A stretch of 64,000 bases of DNA from Rhizophagus irregularis (Eukaryota > Glomeromycota > Glomeromycetes > Glomerales > Glomeraceae): assembly GCF_026210795.1 (NCBI RefSeq), contig NC_089445.1, positions 434,001 through 498,000 on the forward strand, given 5' to 3'. Made by a program: the position numbers and the translations under genes. The notes under the pieces were generated by a model that was not told where the DNA came from, did not search any database, and was given only the letters and a program-made list of their open reading frames with translations. Shown piece by piece: positions 1 through 10,392 of the stretch (positions are counted from its first letter, which is position 1; the number at the start of each line of letters is the position of its first letter).

Positions 1-495
1 CCATCCTGCACTAATTTTTGCACTTCTAAAAATAAAAAATTCAGAAATAAAATGTAACCATGCAATTACATATGTCCAAATTGCAATTTGATAAATACTA
101 AAAAAAAAAAATATATTTATAATTAATATTTAATAATAAAAAATTAATGGTATCAAATTTATCAATTTTGATGATAAAAATACTCACTTTACTTCGGTTA
201 TATTATATGCCGCATATATCCTTATAATGGCTGATAATAATGTCCATATCGCAAATGTTCTTGATGATAATGCTGTAACTATTAAATTCGGAAATAAAAC
301 ATTAACTTCTAAAATGGAAATTGAATATTGAAAAATTCCGAATTGTGCATATAATTTACCTTGATCAGGTCTTGCAGAATAAATTCTTTTTGTTAAAGAA
401 AGTGTAACAAAATTTTGGATTGTATTAAATAATGCCAAAATTGATACAAATAACATCCAATACGATAAATATCCTCCCGCACTTTCTGGTAACAT
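1..495 (-). CDS. ERG28: Ergosterol biosynthesis protein 28 (ERG28), partial
   Basis: Erg28 is a small ER membrane protein that tethers the C-4 demethylation enzymes of sterol synthesis. Exon 1 (495-188) starts MLPESAGGYLSYWMLF and carries the family pattern of a W-LLF-S segment, 'LTKRIYS' and 'LSSRTFAIWTLLSAIIR'. A GTGAGTA donor follows at 187. Exon 2 starts at 97 after a TAG acceptor and continues in frame as 'NIYQIAIWTYVIAWLHFISEFFIFR', matching the second conserved half of yeast Erg28. The last membrane segment and the stop lie beyond base 1. The ATG at 495 is the first in frame and the length before the first motif fits the family. Family assignment is firm; the upstream gene INTS14 is on the same strand. 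Confidence 0.9.
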
Positions 496-689
496 GGTGA
501 AGAAAAAAAAATGTACAAAAAGATTTGAAAAATTGGAAAATCTTAAAATCGATGAAACTCATTTATATTTATGTATGATAAATCACATGATTGTACAAGG
601 TTACAAAATTTTATTATAATTATTTGTTATTTACAAATTGTAATCGTTAAATAATTTATTTGAACATCATCTCACTTTTCTCATTTTCA

Positions 690-2937
690 TCAATTTAATA
701 AATTATCAAGAGATAATGGGTTGATAGGGGCAGGACTAGGTTGTTTATTATCATCTACATCATCGTCATATTCATCTTCTCTAGATTCAAATTCTTCATA
801 ATCCATAATTTCTAGCTGATCATCATCATTTTCTGACACTGTTTCTTCGCCTAATGTTACTAAGCATTCGGCCAATATTTGTCTATTCTCAATTTCCACA
901 CTTTGAATTCTAAAATAAAATTATATTTAATAAAATATTCATTACACTTAATCCTTTTTTTTTTTTGTATTTACCTGACATCATGTAATTTATCTACAAC
1001 ATGTTCTCTGAGTGGTTTATAACTGAAAATTTCTATAATTTTTTGCATTTGTTCAACCCTTAATGTTGAAAAGAGATGTTATTAACATACAAGTTAATCC
1101 GAGTTCAGATATAGTTTAAACTCGCTTACACATTCTTTAATTTTACAGCATCATTTGGTAAATTCGTAAGATAACGCGACATCTTATTTAATAGACTCTA
1201 AAAAAAAACAAAAAACTTTTTATTTATTATATATTGTAAAATAAAATGAATTATTAACATTATACCTCAATATGTTTACCTCAATATGTTCTGGTGTTGG
1301 TAAATCTATATTATGTCCAGCGACATAACTTTTTGGTGGTGGTGGTGTTACTGATGTTGATGGTTCTGATAATAAATTCTTTCCATTTTCTGATTTATAT
1401 ATAGTGAAATACATGACTAAAGAAAATTGAAATTTTTTAAGAAAAAATAATATATATATATATTTTCCCGTACGGACGTTCTCATATAAAAACTTACATA
1501 AATCATTCTCCTTTGGATCCTCTTGATTATCTGTACTTGGAGGTGGTTCAATTGCAGCATAATTATCTCCTTTCATCCAAACAATAGCGACATGATTTTC
1601 TTTTCTGAGACATTTCCATAACGCGGAAAAATATTCATAATTATTTCGTACTTGTTTATCCTAAATCATTCCAACTCAAACGTCTTAGAGAGTGTCAGAA
1701 AAAGATAATTTCAAGAAAAGAAAAAAGTCCCTTGTTTATCCACCTGGTCATCATATTCTTCATCTACGAACATCCATAATCGAAAAATAGAAGGTTCCCC
1801 AAGTAATTTTTCCCTTGGCTTAAATGCTACAATGGACAAAGTTCTTACAATATCATGTACTTTAGAAAGGAATTTTTACGATCAATAAAATATCAAAGAA
1901 ATTATTATAAAAAAAAAAATTAAAATTAATAATGCTTACTATATTCGACATCAGGAAGAACAGGATATACTTTAATCGGAAAACGTAATTGCCCACATAA
2001 AAGTAATCCTTTACATGGTAAAACTGTTTAAAAAGAAAATAATTCGTTAAGGAGAAAAGAAAAAAAAAATAATTTTTTTCATTATTAATCTATTTTAAAT
2101 ATTTTTTTAAAAAAAAGGATACAATATTTTTCAAGAATTATATCCATCATGCTTAAAATTGAGTCCTTAAAATGAGGATAAGGTAAATAACAAAATGCAC
2201 CACCTTTTTCAAGTGTATAAACACCTTTTTGATGATTTTTTGTTATACTTAAAGGAATTCGACGATTTAATAATTTTTTATATTCTTCAAGAATTTGTGA
2301 TGTTGTTTGAGAATGTTCACTTTTTGTTACTGTATCAGCTAAACATATTATATGTAATTTCCATGATGGATTATGAAATTGTATTGATTGAGATTCTTGT
2401 TCTAAATATATATTTTTAATTAGTTGTTGGAAAAATATAAATAGAAATCATAATATATATATGCATATGTATTGGATGATTTTTCTACTTTGTGGAGAAC
2501 GACCATCTGTTAACATAATAATTTGACATGCTTGATCAGGTCCAAATTTTTCAATAACATAATTTTCAACATATTCACATGCCAGCTTCATTTCTCGGTT
2601 AGAATCATTAGGTTGAAGATTCAATCTAAAAATTGAAAAATAATAAACAATCAATTACTTTAAAAAAAAAAATTTTAAAATTCTTTTTGTATATTTACTG
2701 ATTTAACTTTGTAATTAATGAATCATAATCTTCAGTAAAATCTTGTAAAATATGACAAATAGAATCAAATGATATAATAGATAATGTATTCAATTTATAT
2801 CTTGATAAAAAATGTAATAATAAAGATTTTGAACTATCAAATTTTGTTTCTAATTGATTTGAAAGACATAACATATTCTTGGATACATCCAAAAGTATTA
2901 TTATAACTTCTGGAAATTGTGTCATTTTGTTACTCAT
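690..2937 (-). CDS. INTS14: Integrator complex subunit 14 homologue (VWA domain)
   Basis: About ten exons: 2937-2699, 2625 to about 2490, 2401-2123, 2023-1940, 1859-1744, 1660-1498, 1416-1280, from 1197, about 1065-975, and about 910-690. The N-terminus is a von Willebrand A fold ('VIIILLDVSKNM', then 'IIMLTDG'), where DxSxS-type metal residues are reduced to D-V-S-K-N. Downstream exons give 'LPCKGLLLCGQLRFPIKVYP' and 'NYEYFSALWKCLRKENHVAIVWMKGDNY', close to the metazoan INTS14 block 'LHNSLKEENAVALVRL'. The C-terminal exons are helical and end in an acidic tail. INTS14 pairs with INTS13 in the module that guides Integrator to nascent RNA. Integrator is absent from yeasts, so a fungal homologue is notable. 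Some internal exon ends are approximate. The VWA fold alone would be ambiguous; the later exons decide it. Confidence 0.8.
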
Positions 2938-3375
2938 GTAAGAAAATAATAAACAGATAATTACAGTTTTTTTTTTAGATCAAACTTTAATAAAATATTA
3001 TTGTTACACCATAACACCATCGGCGTGATCATAGTTTCCGTTAAACCACGCTTGTATAAAATTCTGGCACTTGGACGCCCAAAAGATTTTTGAATTAACT
3101 TGTTTTATTTAATCAATTTAATAAACCAATGTTTCGATTGCATCAATTAATATGAATCTAAACATTTTTGAGTATAATACTTACTCACATCACATCACAC
3201 GATTACCAAAATAATAATGTATCATGAGAAATTTTTTTAATACGCTTTGATCTTAAAGGTGATTGTTTTTGCCGCACAGAATACTCGTAACGTCACTTTG
3301 ACAACAAAATTTTTTTTTTTACTTATAAATAAATACACTGAATCTTCTTTTTTTTTCCTATGGTACAAAACAAAA
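2938..3375. promoter_or_regulatory. Divergent promoter, INTS14 / MYND protein
   Basis: This spacer separates the start codons of two divergent genes, so it must hold both promoters. It has an inverted TCACATCACATCACACGA-type stretch near 3185 and T-runs just before the right-hand ATG. No canonical TATA box was identified. Confidence 0.4.
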
Positions 3376-4272
3376 ATGGGGAACGGATTATCAAATTATT
3401 ATGATTCGAACCCAAATACTGAAAAAAATTCTCAAAGAATAACCACAATAGCACCAAATTATAATAATGGAGAAGTTGATTCTACATTATCAAAACAAAC
3501 TTTAATTCCAAACCTTTTAGAAGAATCGGAAGAAAAATTAAAAAATAAAGATTATAAAAGTTATATAACTATTTTAAAAAGAGCATCAAATCTTGGATCG
3601 GGTCTTGCCGCAGCAAGATTAGGATATATCTATTTATATGGATTACAAGAAACAAAATCTGTGACACCAAATTATGAAACATCAGCAGAATATTATTTTT
3701 TGTCATTAAAATTATTTAACTTGATTGATAATAAATTATGGGATATGAATTTATTATTAGAAGTGATTGATAATATTACAGAATTATATCGATTTCAATT
3801 TGATAAAGAAATTGATAATAGATTATGGGATGAAGGATTAACTTTATTAAAAGAAATTGATTCAATTATAAATGAAACTCAATTTATAAAATTTCAAACT
3901 CATGAAAATAATCAAATACGTAAAGCTATTAGAATTCATATTTTATTCATTTTAGCTTCAACTTATGAATTAGAATGTAATTATATTGAAGCAATGAATA
4001 TTTATCAAGAATGTGAAAAAATTGGGATGACAAATATTTTAAGCGCGAATAAATTAATCAAAAAGTCTCATACAAATTATAGATTATTACGAGAAAAATT
4101 AGATAAAGAAATTCCAAATATTTCCCCAATTTGTGTAGAATGTAATTTTAAACCAAAAGATATTGAAGAAATTTGGAAATTATTGGTTTGTTCTAAATGT
4201 CAACGCGTTGCTTGTTGTAGTCGTCAATGTTTACAACATCATATAGATAATAATCATAATAATAATTCTTAG
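3376..4272 (+). CDS. Sel1-like repeat protein with C-terminal MYND-type zinc finger
   Basis: Single-exon gene of 298 residues. The frame is open further upstream, but the ATG at 3376 is preferred: it follows AAAACAAAA and yields MGNGLS, a textbook N-myristoylation start (Gly2, Ser6). Residues about 55-90 ('KNKDYKSYITILKRASNLGSGLAAARLGYIYLYG') form a Sel1/TPR-like repeat; more helices follow. The C-terminus has CVEC, then CSKC-QRVACC-SRQC-LQHHIDNNH, the cysteine/histidine spacing of a MYND finger with the usual middle part shortened. Sel1 proteins are greatly expanded in Glomeromycotina. Membrane anchoring by myristate plus a protein-binding finger suggests a scaffold, but the partner is unknown. 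Confidence 0.75.
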   Translation: MGNGLSNYYDSNPNTEKNSQRITTIAPNYNNGEVDSTLSKQTLIPNLLEESEEKLKNKDYKSYITILKRASNLGSGLAAARLGYIYLYGLQETKSVTPNYETSAEYYFLSLKLFNLIDNKLWDMNLLLEVIDNITELYRFQFDKEIDNRLWDEGLTLLKEIDSIINETQFIKFQTHENNQIRKAIRIHILFILASTYELECNYIEAMNIYQECEKIGMTNILSANKLIKKSHTNYRLLREKLDKEIPNISPICVECNFKPKDIEEIWKLLVCSKCQRVACCSRQCLQHHIDNNHNNNS

Positions 4273-4719
4273 GTTAGAAGATTTTGTACCAGTGATTAAA
4301 TAAAAAGATTTGATTTGATATTATAAAATTACCATAATATATTGTACATATTTTATATATAATGGCACATATTTTAATGAGGCGAAGTAAATGAATATTT
4401 TTAAGCCATTTTATCCATTTTATTACACTGCCACAAAATATTTTAATTCATGAAACACGGCATTAAACCAAAAGAGAAATTATCAGATGATCCTAAATAT
4501 GAAAATCAGCATTATTTACAATATTACATATATATATTTTTTTTTTTGTGTTTATCATCAATTGATTTAGTTTCGTGGCTTCTCTTTATCATTTTAATTA
4601 CTAAGAAACGAACACGTTCTTCTTTTCACGGATAAATCTCTTTACAAGAATAGACTTATTGTTTAATTTGATTTCGGTTGTCCCACTCTGTTTAATACTT
4701 CTTTGAAACGTTGTCTAAT
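4273..4719. other. Intergenic, no supported gene
   Basis: AT-rich spacer between two plus-strand genes. It contains a short open frame at 4450-4635 with no recognisable product, crossing an (AT)n and T10 tract. It must hold the 3' end of the MYND gene and the promoter of the next gene. Confidence 0.4.
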
Positions 4720-5423
4720 ATGGTGGACACAACGATAAATTATAACCCTAATACCCAAGAAACAAAATTGTTTAATGATAAAAATTATGATAAAAATTAT
4801 GAAATATTATCAGTACGTAAAGCTGCTGAAATTTTTTCTACCGTTTCAAAGGGTAATATTGATAAAGATTTGAAGAAATCTTGTAATGATGATAAAGAAA
4901 AATCTGGATTGTATGATTTTTTTTATCCTGCGTTTTCTTTCTTTTTTCTTTTTTTTCTTTTTATTTTCCCCTTATTTAACTTATATATTTATCCAATAGT
5001 GTGGGTTACTTGAAAGATGTTGGTTGGAATCTATTGGGTCCAAATAAGGTTGAACCTTCTTATAAAACTTCAATATCGCCTCCTCGTGATATCAAAATTG
5101 TTCAATCTATAAAAGATCCAATAGTAAAAAAACCTCCAAGAAAGAAAAGTTTAACTAGAGCAAAAGCTATTGAAAGAGAAGAACATCTCATTTCTCCAAT
5201 TAACATATATATTGAACATCGAGATCATCTTGAACAATATAAAAGGGCTCGTGTAAATTTGGATATCTTGAAAGAAGAAATTTATGTTCCAAAAAATCAA
5301 AATCATCAAGTCATGAAACCATTACCGAATCCATGTGGATTATTAGATATCAAATTTTTTCTAAACATTGGTTATGGTGGTGATGTTATTGGATTAGGTA
5401 ATAATATGTGGGGAATAGTATAG
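4720..5423 (+). CDS. Hypothetical protein, two exons
   Basis: Not recognised. Exon 1 is 4720-4910 starting MVDTTINYNPNTQE; an 89-nt intron with a long T-rich tract (4911-4999, GTATGA...CAATAG) leads to exon 2 (5000-5423). Joining them keeps one frame of 204 residues with stop at 5421. The first half is polar and lysine-rich ('DKNYDKNYEILSVRKAAEIF'); the second has a basic stretch 'KKPPRKKSLTRAKA' that could be a nuclear signal, and ends with a glycine-rich hydrophobic tail. The intron could instead be read through for about 30 hydrophobic residues to a stop, which looks like chance. Function is unknown; a lineage-specific protein is the safest label. Confidence 0.55.
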
Positions 5424-5869
5424 GAATTAATTATAAGAATTTAGATTTTTAACTCTCTTGATGAGGAACAAAAAAAATGAATGAATATAGAAATTCCTAA
5501 ATTTGTTCCCTTAATAAATTACACTGGTTGTTATTAAATAATTCACGTTATTTCAATGTATAATTAGATATTTTTAGTTTCGTTATATTTTGAACAATTT
5601 TTTATTATTTGTATTATAATTTTTTTTTCGCGTTGTTTCAAATCTGTACATAATTATATTATATATATATTGTTATTACACATTAAATAATAAAAATATT
5701 ATTGCAAATCATTAGTTTTTTTTTTTATTATAAAAGAAATAATATACAAGATAGTTAAATATTAGAGTTAAGCTAAACGTAAACTACTTTTTATACGCGC
5801 TTTCCAATAACGCGTATATAACGCGTAATAGCTTATATACACGCTCTCCCCATGACAAGTAATACTGAA
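5424..5869. other. Convergent 3' intergenic region
   Basis: Lies between two converging genes. AT-rich with several T-runs; contains three close ACGCGT/ACGCGC-type motifs at about 5797-5842. Nothing gene-like seen. Confidence 0.4.
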
Positions 5870-7153
5870 TTAAGACGAAGAATTTTGTAATTTCTTTATT
5901 TCATTATCCCAATTTTCTTTTAAATTTCTAAAACTTTCGGCCTTTTTCGTATCTTGTTTTGTTTCAGTATACCATTTATCCAATATATTAACCATCTCAA
6001 TACAAGATTTTAATCTACTTATTCTTGATTCAATATTATATTCAAAGAATTTATCATTACGTATTTTTAATTCATTTTCTTCTTTCTCATTAAAAGAAAT
6101 TGGACTTATTTCTAAAATCATCTTATCAAAATTTTCCAAGAATTCTGAAGTTGTTATATCAACTCTATCCAAATTATTTAATTTTAAAGAAGTTGATATT
6201 AAAATAGTATAAATATAAGCATCATATTGAGAAACATCATAATATTCCATTAATCCAAAAGTTTTATAAAGATTATCTAATATTTCTTGCTTATTATCTG
6301 AATGAATTTCATCCTCTGATGTTGGATCAATAATTTTATTAGCAAAAGTCAACATAATTAATCTAAATCCTTCTCTATTAGGTAATAATGCATATTTCAT
6401 TCTATCAATTAACATATTAAATACAACATCTACTGCATTAAATTCACAACATTTTATAATTAATAAACGAGTTGTTACTGATGTTATAGGTAATAATTTT
6501 TTACGCCATTGAGGAATTACTTTCAGTAGTAATAAAGCCTCTTCACGTGTTTTAATATGATAAATTAAATTATTTAATCTTCCACGTCTTGGAAATTCAT
6601 GTAATGGTGTTGTTGGTAAAGTTTTGTTAAAAATTTCCATATAATGATCATAAAATTCTTTTGATACTCCTTTTGGTATCATTAATGTTTGTTCTAATTT
6701 TAAAGTTTCTTCTTGTAATAATGTTGTAGGAAAAAGTTCTTCATTTTCTAATACTATATTATTATCTTCTTCTTTTAATTCTTCTTTAAGAGTTTTTTGA
6801 ACTTTTTTTTTTCAATTCAAAAGAAATTAATTGAATTAGAAAGAATTAGAAATGTAAATATGTATATACTTATTTTTGGACTTACCTAAGCTTAAACATG
6901 TTCTATTATTATGAAACTTTCGTGAATTATTATTAAATATATTACCTATACTTACAATGCAAGAAAGTGTCAGCAAAAAAATATATATATATATATATAT
7001 AAGAAAAATATATCTTATATATATTTACCTCGGCTTGTTATTATTTTTATATGAGTGAATTCGTCCAAGTCTCAAAATACCAAGATTTGTATGAGGTTTA
7101 AGTGAATGTCGAAACAAAACTTTTGTTGAAAATAATACAAAATTTGAAATCAT
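5870..7153 (-). CDS. Mitochondrial helical-repeat (PPR-like) protein
   Basis: Three exons (7153-7029, 6950-6886, 6801-5870), spliced in frame. The start MISNFVLFSTKVLFRHSLKP is rich in Ser, Phe, Arg and Lys without acids, a clear mitochondrial presequence. The body is almost all helix, with units such as 'LIYHIKTREEALLLLKVIPQW' and 'RLLIIKCCEFNAVDVVFNMLIDRM' that resemble degenerate PPR or MRP-S27-type repeats, and a C-terminal coiled coil ('ETKQDTKKAESFRNLKENWDNEIKKL'). A role in mitochondrial translation or RNA handling is likely by fold but not shown. It is divergently transcribed from the next gene across 250 bp. Specific family not recognised. Confidence 0.7.
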
Positions 7154-7403
7154 TTTTTTTTTAAAAAAAAAATAAATTATAAATTATATTATATTAAAAA
7201 ATTTTTTTTTGAGATGTGCAAAAAAAAGAAAAAAAATTTTATAAAATCTAAACCCTAAGCCACTTTTATCTATCTACCACGTGATATTTTTAGATGTTCA
7301 TAAAAAAAAAAAATTTTTAACGGGGTATTATAATTTTAATTTTAATTACCTCTACCCCTAATTATTTAAGGTAGACAAAAAAAAGTTTTTTTTTTTAAAA
7401 AAA
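7154..7403. promoter_or_regulatory. Bidirectional promoter with T-run/A-run motifs at both starts
   Basis: Both start codons are immediately preceded, on their own strand, by a run of about 10 T followed by about 7-10 A. The centre carries CACGTG at about 7279 and CCTCTACCCC. The two genes share this region; T/A runs probably exclude nucleosomes or lie in the 5' leader. Confidence 0.5.
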
Positions 7404-8133
7404 ATGTCTCACCGAATTCCTCTTCGAGCTTTTTTTAAAATAACAAGAAGCCCACAATCATTTGAAGAAGCTCGAAAGATTTATTCATTTTTTGCATCAA
7501 AAGGAGAAATACTAGAATTCAAATTCGCCAGAGTATTTACAATTTATATTTACACTTACATTTTTTTTTAATTACCTTTTCTTTTTTAAAAAAAAAGTTT
7601 TTTTTTTCATTTATTTAAATTTTTTTTTTTTTTAGGATTCTGATATAAAAAAAGTTAAAGATTTCGGTTGGATAAGCTATAAAGATAGTAAAATTACGGA
7701 ACAATTATTTGAAAGTTGGATTAAAATTGAGCCATACGATATAGAAGCAATCATACATCGATCGGAACAAAAAGGTTGTAAATTAAAAAGGAGAAATTCA
7801 AATTGATTATTTAATAATTTAAAAATTTTTCATTTTTTGATAGCTAAAGACCAATTACCAATTAACAAACAACAAAGAATTTTACCTCCTATGTTTGGAG
7901 GATTTTATCTCAAGGATGATAAATTATCATCATCTTCCATACTCGATCAAACTAATAAGAATTCTTTAAAAAATGTTCAGATAGGAGATACTATTATATT
8001 AGAAGAATCTATCGAAGATATTCTCGAAACTTCTGAAACTTCAGGAAATCAAAAAGAATCAACCAATTATACTGAGAATACTATTATTGAAAGTACAACA
8101 ACTAGCACAGAAGTAAGAGTAGAGTCCCAATAG
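7404..8133 (+). CDS. Small RRM-like protein, probably mitochondrial
   Basis: Three exons, 7404-7532, 7636-7774 and 7844-8133, giving 185 residues. The first 90 residues ('RIPLRAFFKITRSPQSFEEARKIYSFFASKGEILEFKFARDSD...DFGWISYKDSKITEQLF') have the beta-alpha-beta-beta-alpha-beta rhythm and the 'G-I-x-x-F-K' and 'GWISY' positions of an RNA-recognition motif, as in fungal mitochondrial translation factors. The tail is acidic and rich in Ser, Thr and Glu. It shares a promoter with the presequence-bearing helical-repeat protein, which supports a mitochondrial role. The exact family is not recognised. Confidence 0.65.
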
Positions 8134-8473
8134 TTAATTTAATGATATTTTGTTAAAGATATATTTATATTGTTGTAGTTGCTCAAAATAAATGTACATA
8201 TTATTGCAAAATAAAAACAAAACGTTCTGTCATAACTAGTAAATTTATGCAAAAAAAAACAAACGTTGTCATAATAATAATAATTTTTAAACTTTGTACA
8301 TCCTGAAAAATAACATCGTTCACTCATTTAATATCTAACTTAATTCCCTCATATTCTCATATTCACTAATTACTATATGGTGGATACCAATTTAATGTTT
8401 TTGGTTTAAACTCTCTTCCTCAAATATTAATGAATAATTAATAAATATAAAATCAATCTCATTTTTATCCATA
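8134..8473. other. Convergent 3' intergenic region
   Basis: Between converging genes; AT-rich 3' flanks with AATAAA-like signals. No gene seen; the short minus-strand open frame at 8139-8327 has no family features. Confidence 0.4.
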
Positions 8474-10392
8474 TCATCTTAATTTCTTTCCTTCATAAGT
8501 ACGTTCTCTTTCACAAAGTTCTAATACTACTCTCATATCATCACTTTTACTTCTATATTCTTCACCAATTTTCTTTAAACTTCGAAGACACAAATATCTT
8601 TTCTCTACTAAATTTTCCACTTGATCTCTTGGTAAACTCCCTTTTCCACCACATAAAGCTGCGAGTAATCTGAAAGATGATACAAGTTCCTTGAATGCAT
8701 CATAATGACTAAGGTAAAGAGAAATTATTTTAGTAATTAATAAAGTAAACTGAAAAATTGCACATTTTAACTTACCTATCAACAAGTGCGATATGATACC
8801 AAGCAAAAATAAATACAGCACTGGCAGCAAGCAAAAATCCCAAAGGAGTAAAAAACATTGTTGTCCAAATAACAAAGAATAATACTGTATAAGCTATCAT
8901 TAACCATACCAATCCTAATGCTATTTTATTTTGTGCTCTTGATTCTTCATATTTTTCATATTTTGCTGATAATGTACCCAATACATATATTGGCCAATGA
9001 AAACATAATCCTGGTAAGAAAAACGGTAATTGAGCAACAAATTTTACAAATTCACATGAGAATGTGTATAGTGCCCATGGAATTGTAAGACTACGATTTT
9101 CATAACGTGCAATATCCGTGTCGAATAATCGAAGTTCATCCAATGAGGTTTTGTATTGATTTAAATTGTTTTTCAAAGATATTATTTCCTCGGAGGTCGA
9201 ATTTGTGAAAAAATTTATCAAACTAAAAGAGATCAAAAAAAATTATCAAGTTAATAATTGTATATTTGATGTTTAAATTATACTTAAATTATTACCTTTG
9301 TGTTATCTTTACATAATCTTCAAGTGGTACGCGTTTATCAACTGAAAATAAAAGCCGCCTAGCCATTGTTGCTGCATTAGAAGTTTCCCTATTTATATTA
9401 AATTAATGATTATGAATAACTGTAGCATCACGTATCTAATACACGATTATTAATTCGTTTTGTGTGATACTTACCAATCATGCGCATTTATAGTTAATTT
9501 TTCCATTTCAGCCTCAATATGTTTAGTCAATCGTTTGACGGTAGACCGGCCATCCTTTTTGAAATCTTCAAGATATGATTCAACATGTATAGGTGAACCG
9601 TATCTTTTAACAAAATCAGAAATTAGAATTGAGAGAATTCAGGAATAAGAGAATTATCTCAATTTACTTACGTAGCAATAACACTACTCCTATATTTTGA
9701 TTTTTGAACATAAATAAGTCCAACAGGAATGATTGCAGCCATCTCGGGAATATCCGATTGTTTTTTGATGTCCCCACTCTTTGACTCAAGATCTGATACG
9801 AGAGCGGCATATTCCAATGCAGCCCAAGAAGCACCATCCTTTAATTCTAACAATCGTGATTGTGAATGTGATGTTCCTAAGAAAATCAATTTTTTATTAA
9901 TATATCGCATATATCTTTAATTATTAAACAAATATACATATATAATACACGCACCTTCCGGAAACAAGGCGACAACTTCACCGAGTTTTAAAACTTCAAA
10001 AGTGGCAGAAAATAATGCTTTATTGTTCTTTGTTGTCCTATCAACAGGAACAACTCCACCGCTAGCTAAAACGAGATTAAAATACTTATTTCCAAATAAT
10101 GAATTTTTCGCCCAGAAATGTAATCGTCTCTTATGAGGAAATGTGTTTGCCAATACTGCTGGATCGACGATCATGTTACTAAAATCATAAAATAGTCGTT
10201 AATAATTAATTAATTAAAAAATGAATTTTTAAAAGTTTTTTGGTAGATAACATACTGATGTGTAGAACAAGCAATAACTGGACCTTCTTTTGGTACATTT
10301 TCATATCCAATTGTTATAATTTCTCTATAGAAACCATAAATACACCAACGTGACAAAGTGCAAATTACATCATATGCTATTCCAAATGGCAT
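8474..10392 (-). CDS. SCT1: Glycerol-3-phosphate / DHAP acyltransferase (SCT1/GPT2 type)
   Basis: First step of glycerolipid synthesis at the ER: acylation of glycerol-3-phosphate or dihydroxyacetone phosphate. At least seven exons. Exon 1 gives 'MPFGIAYDVICTLSRWCIYGFYREI...GPVIACSTH'; splicing to the acceptor near 10180 restores 'HHNMIVDPAVL', the PlsC HX4D motif. Next come 'VPVDRTTKNNKAL' and 'FPEGTSHSQ' (motif III, split by an intron after FPE), then 'IIPVGLIYV'. The C-terminal part has two membrane stretches ('IPWALYTF...FFLPGLCFHWPIYVLG' and 'IALGLVWLMIAYTVLFFVIWTTMF') and a cytosolic tail, as in yeast Sct1 and Gpt2. The ATG at 10392 is right at the first amphipathic segment, as in the family. 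Start and catalytic motifs intact. Confidence 0.88.

Noticed and set aside
4450-4635. 61-codon open frame on the plus strand
   Set aside because: Crosses AT-repeat and T10 tracts, no family feature, no splice continuation; likely chance in the spacer.
5797-5842. Clustered ACGCGT-like motifs suggesting a cell-cycle promoter
   Set aside because: They lie between two convergent gene ends, where no promoter is needed.
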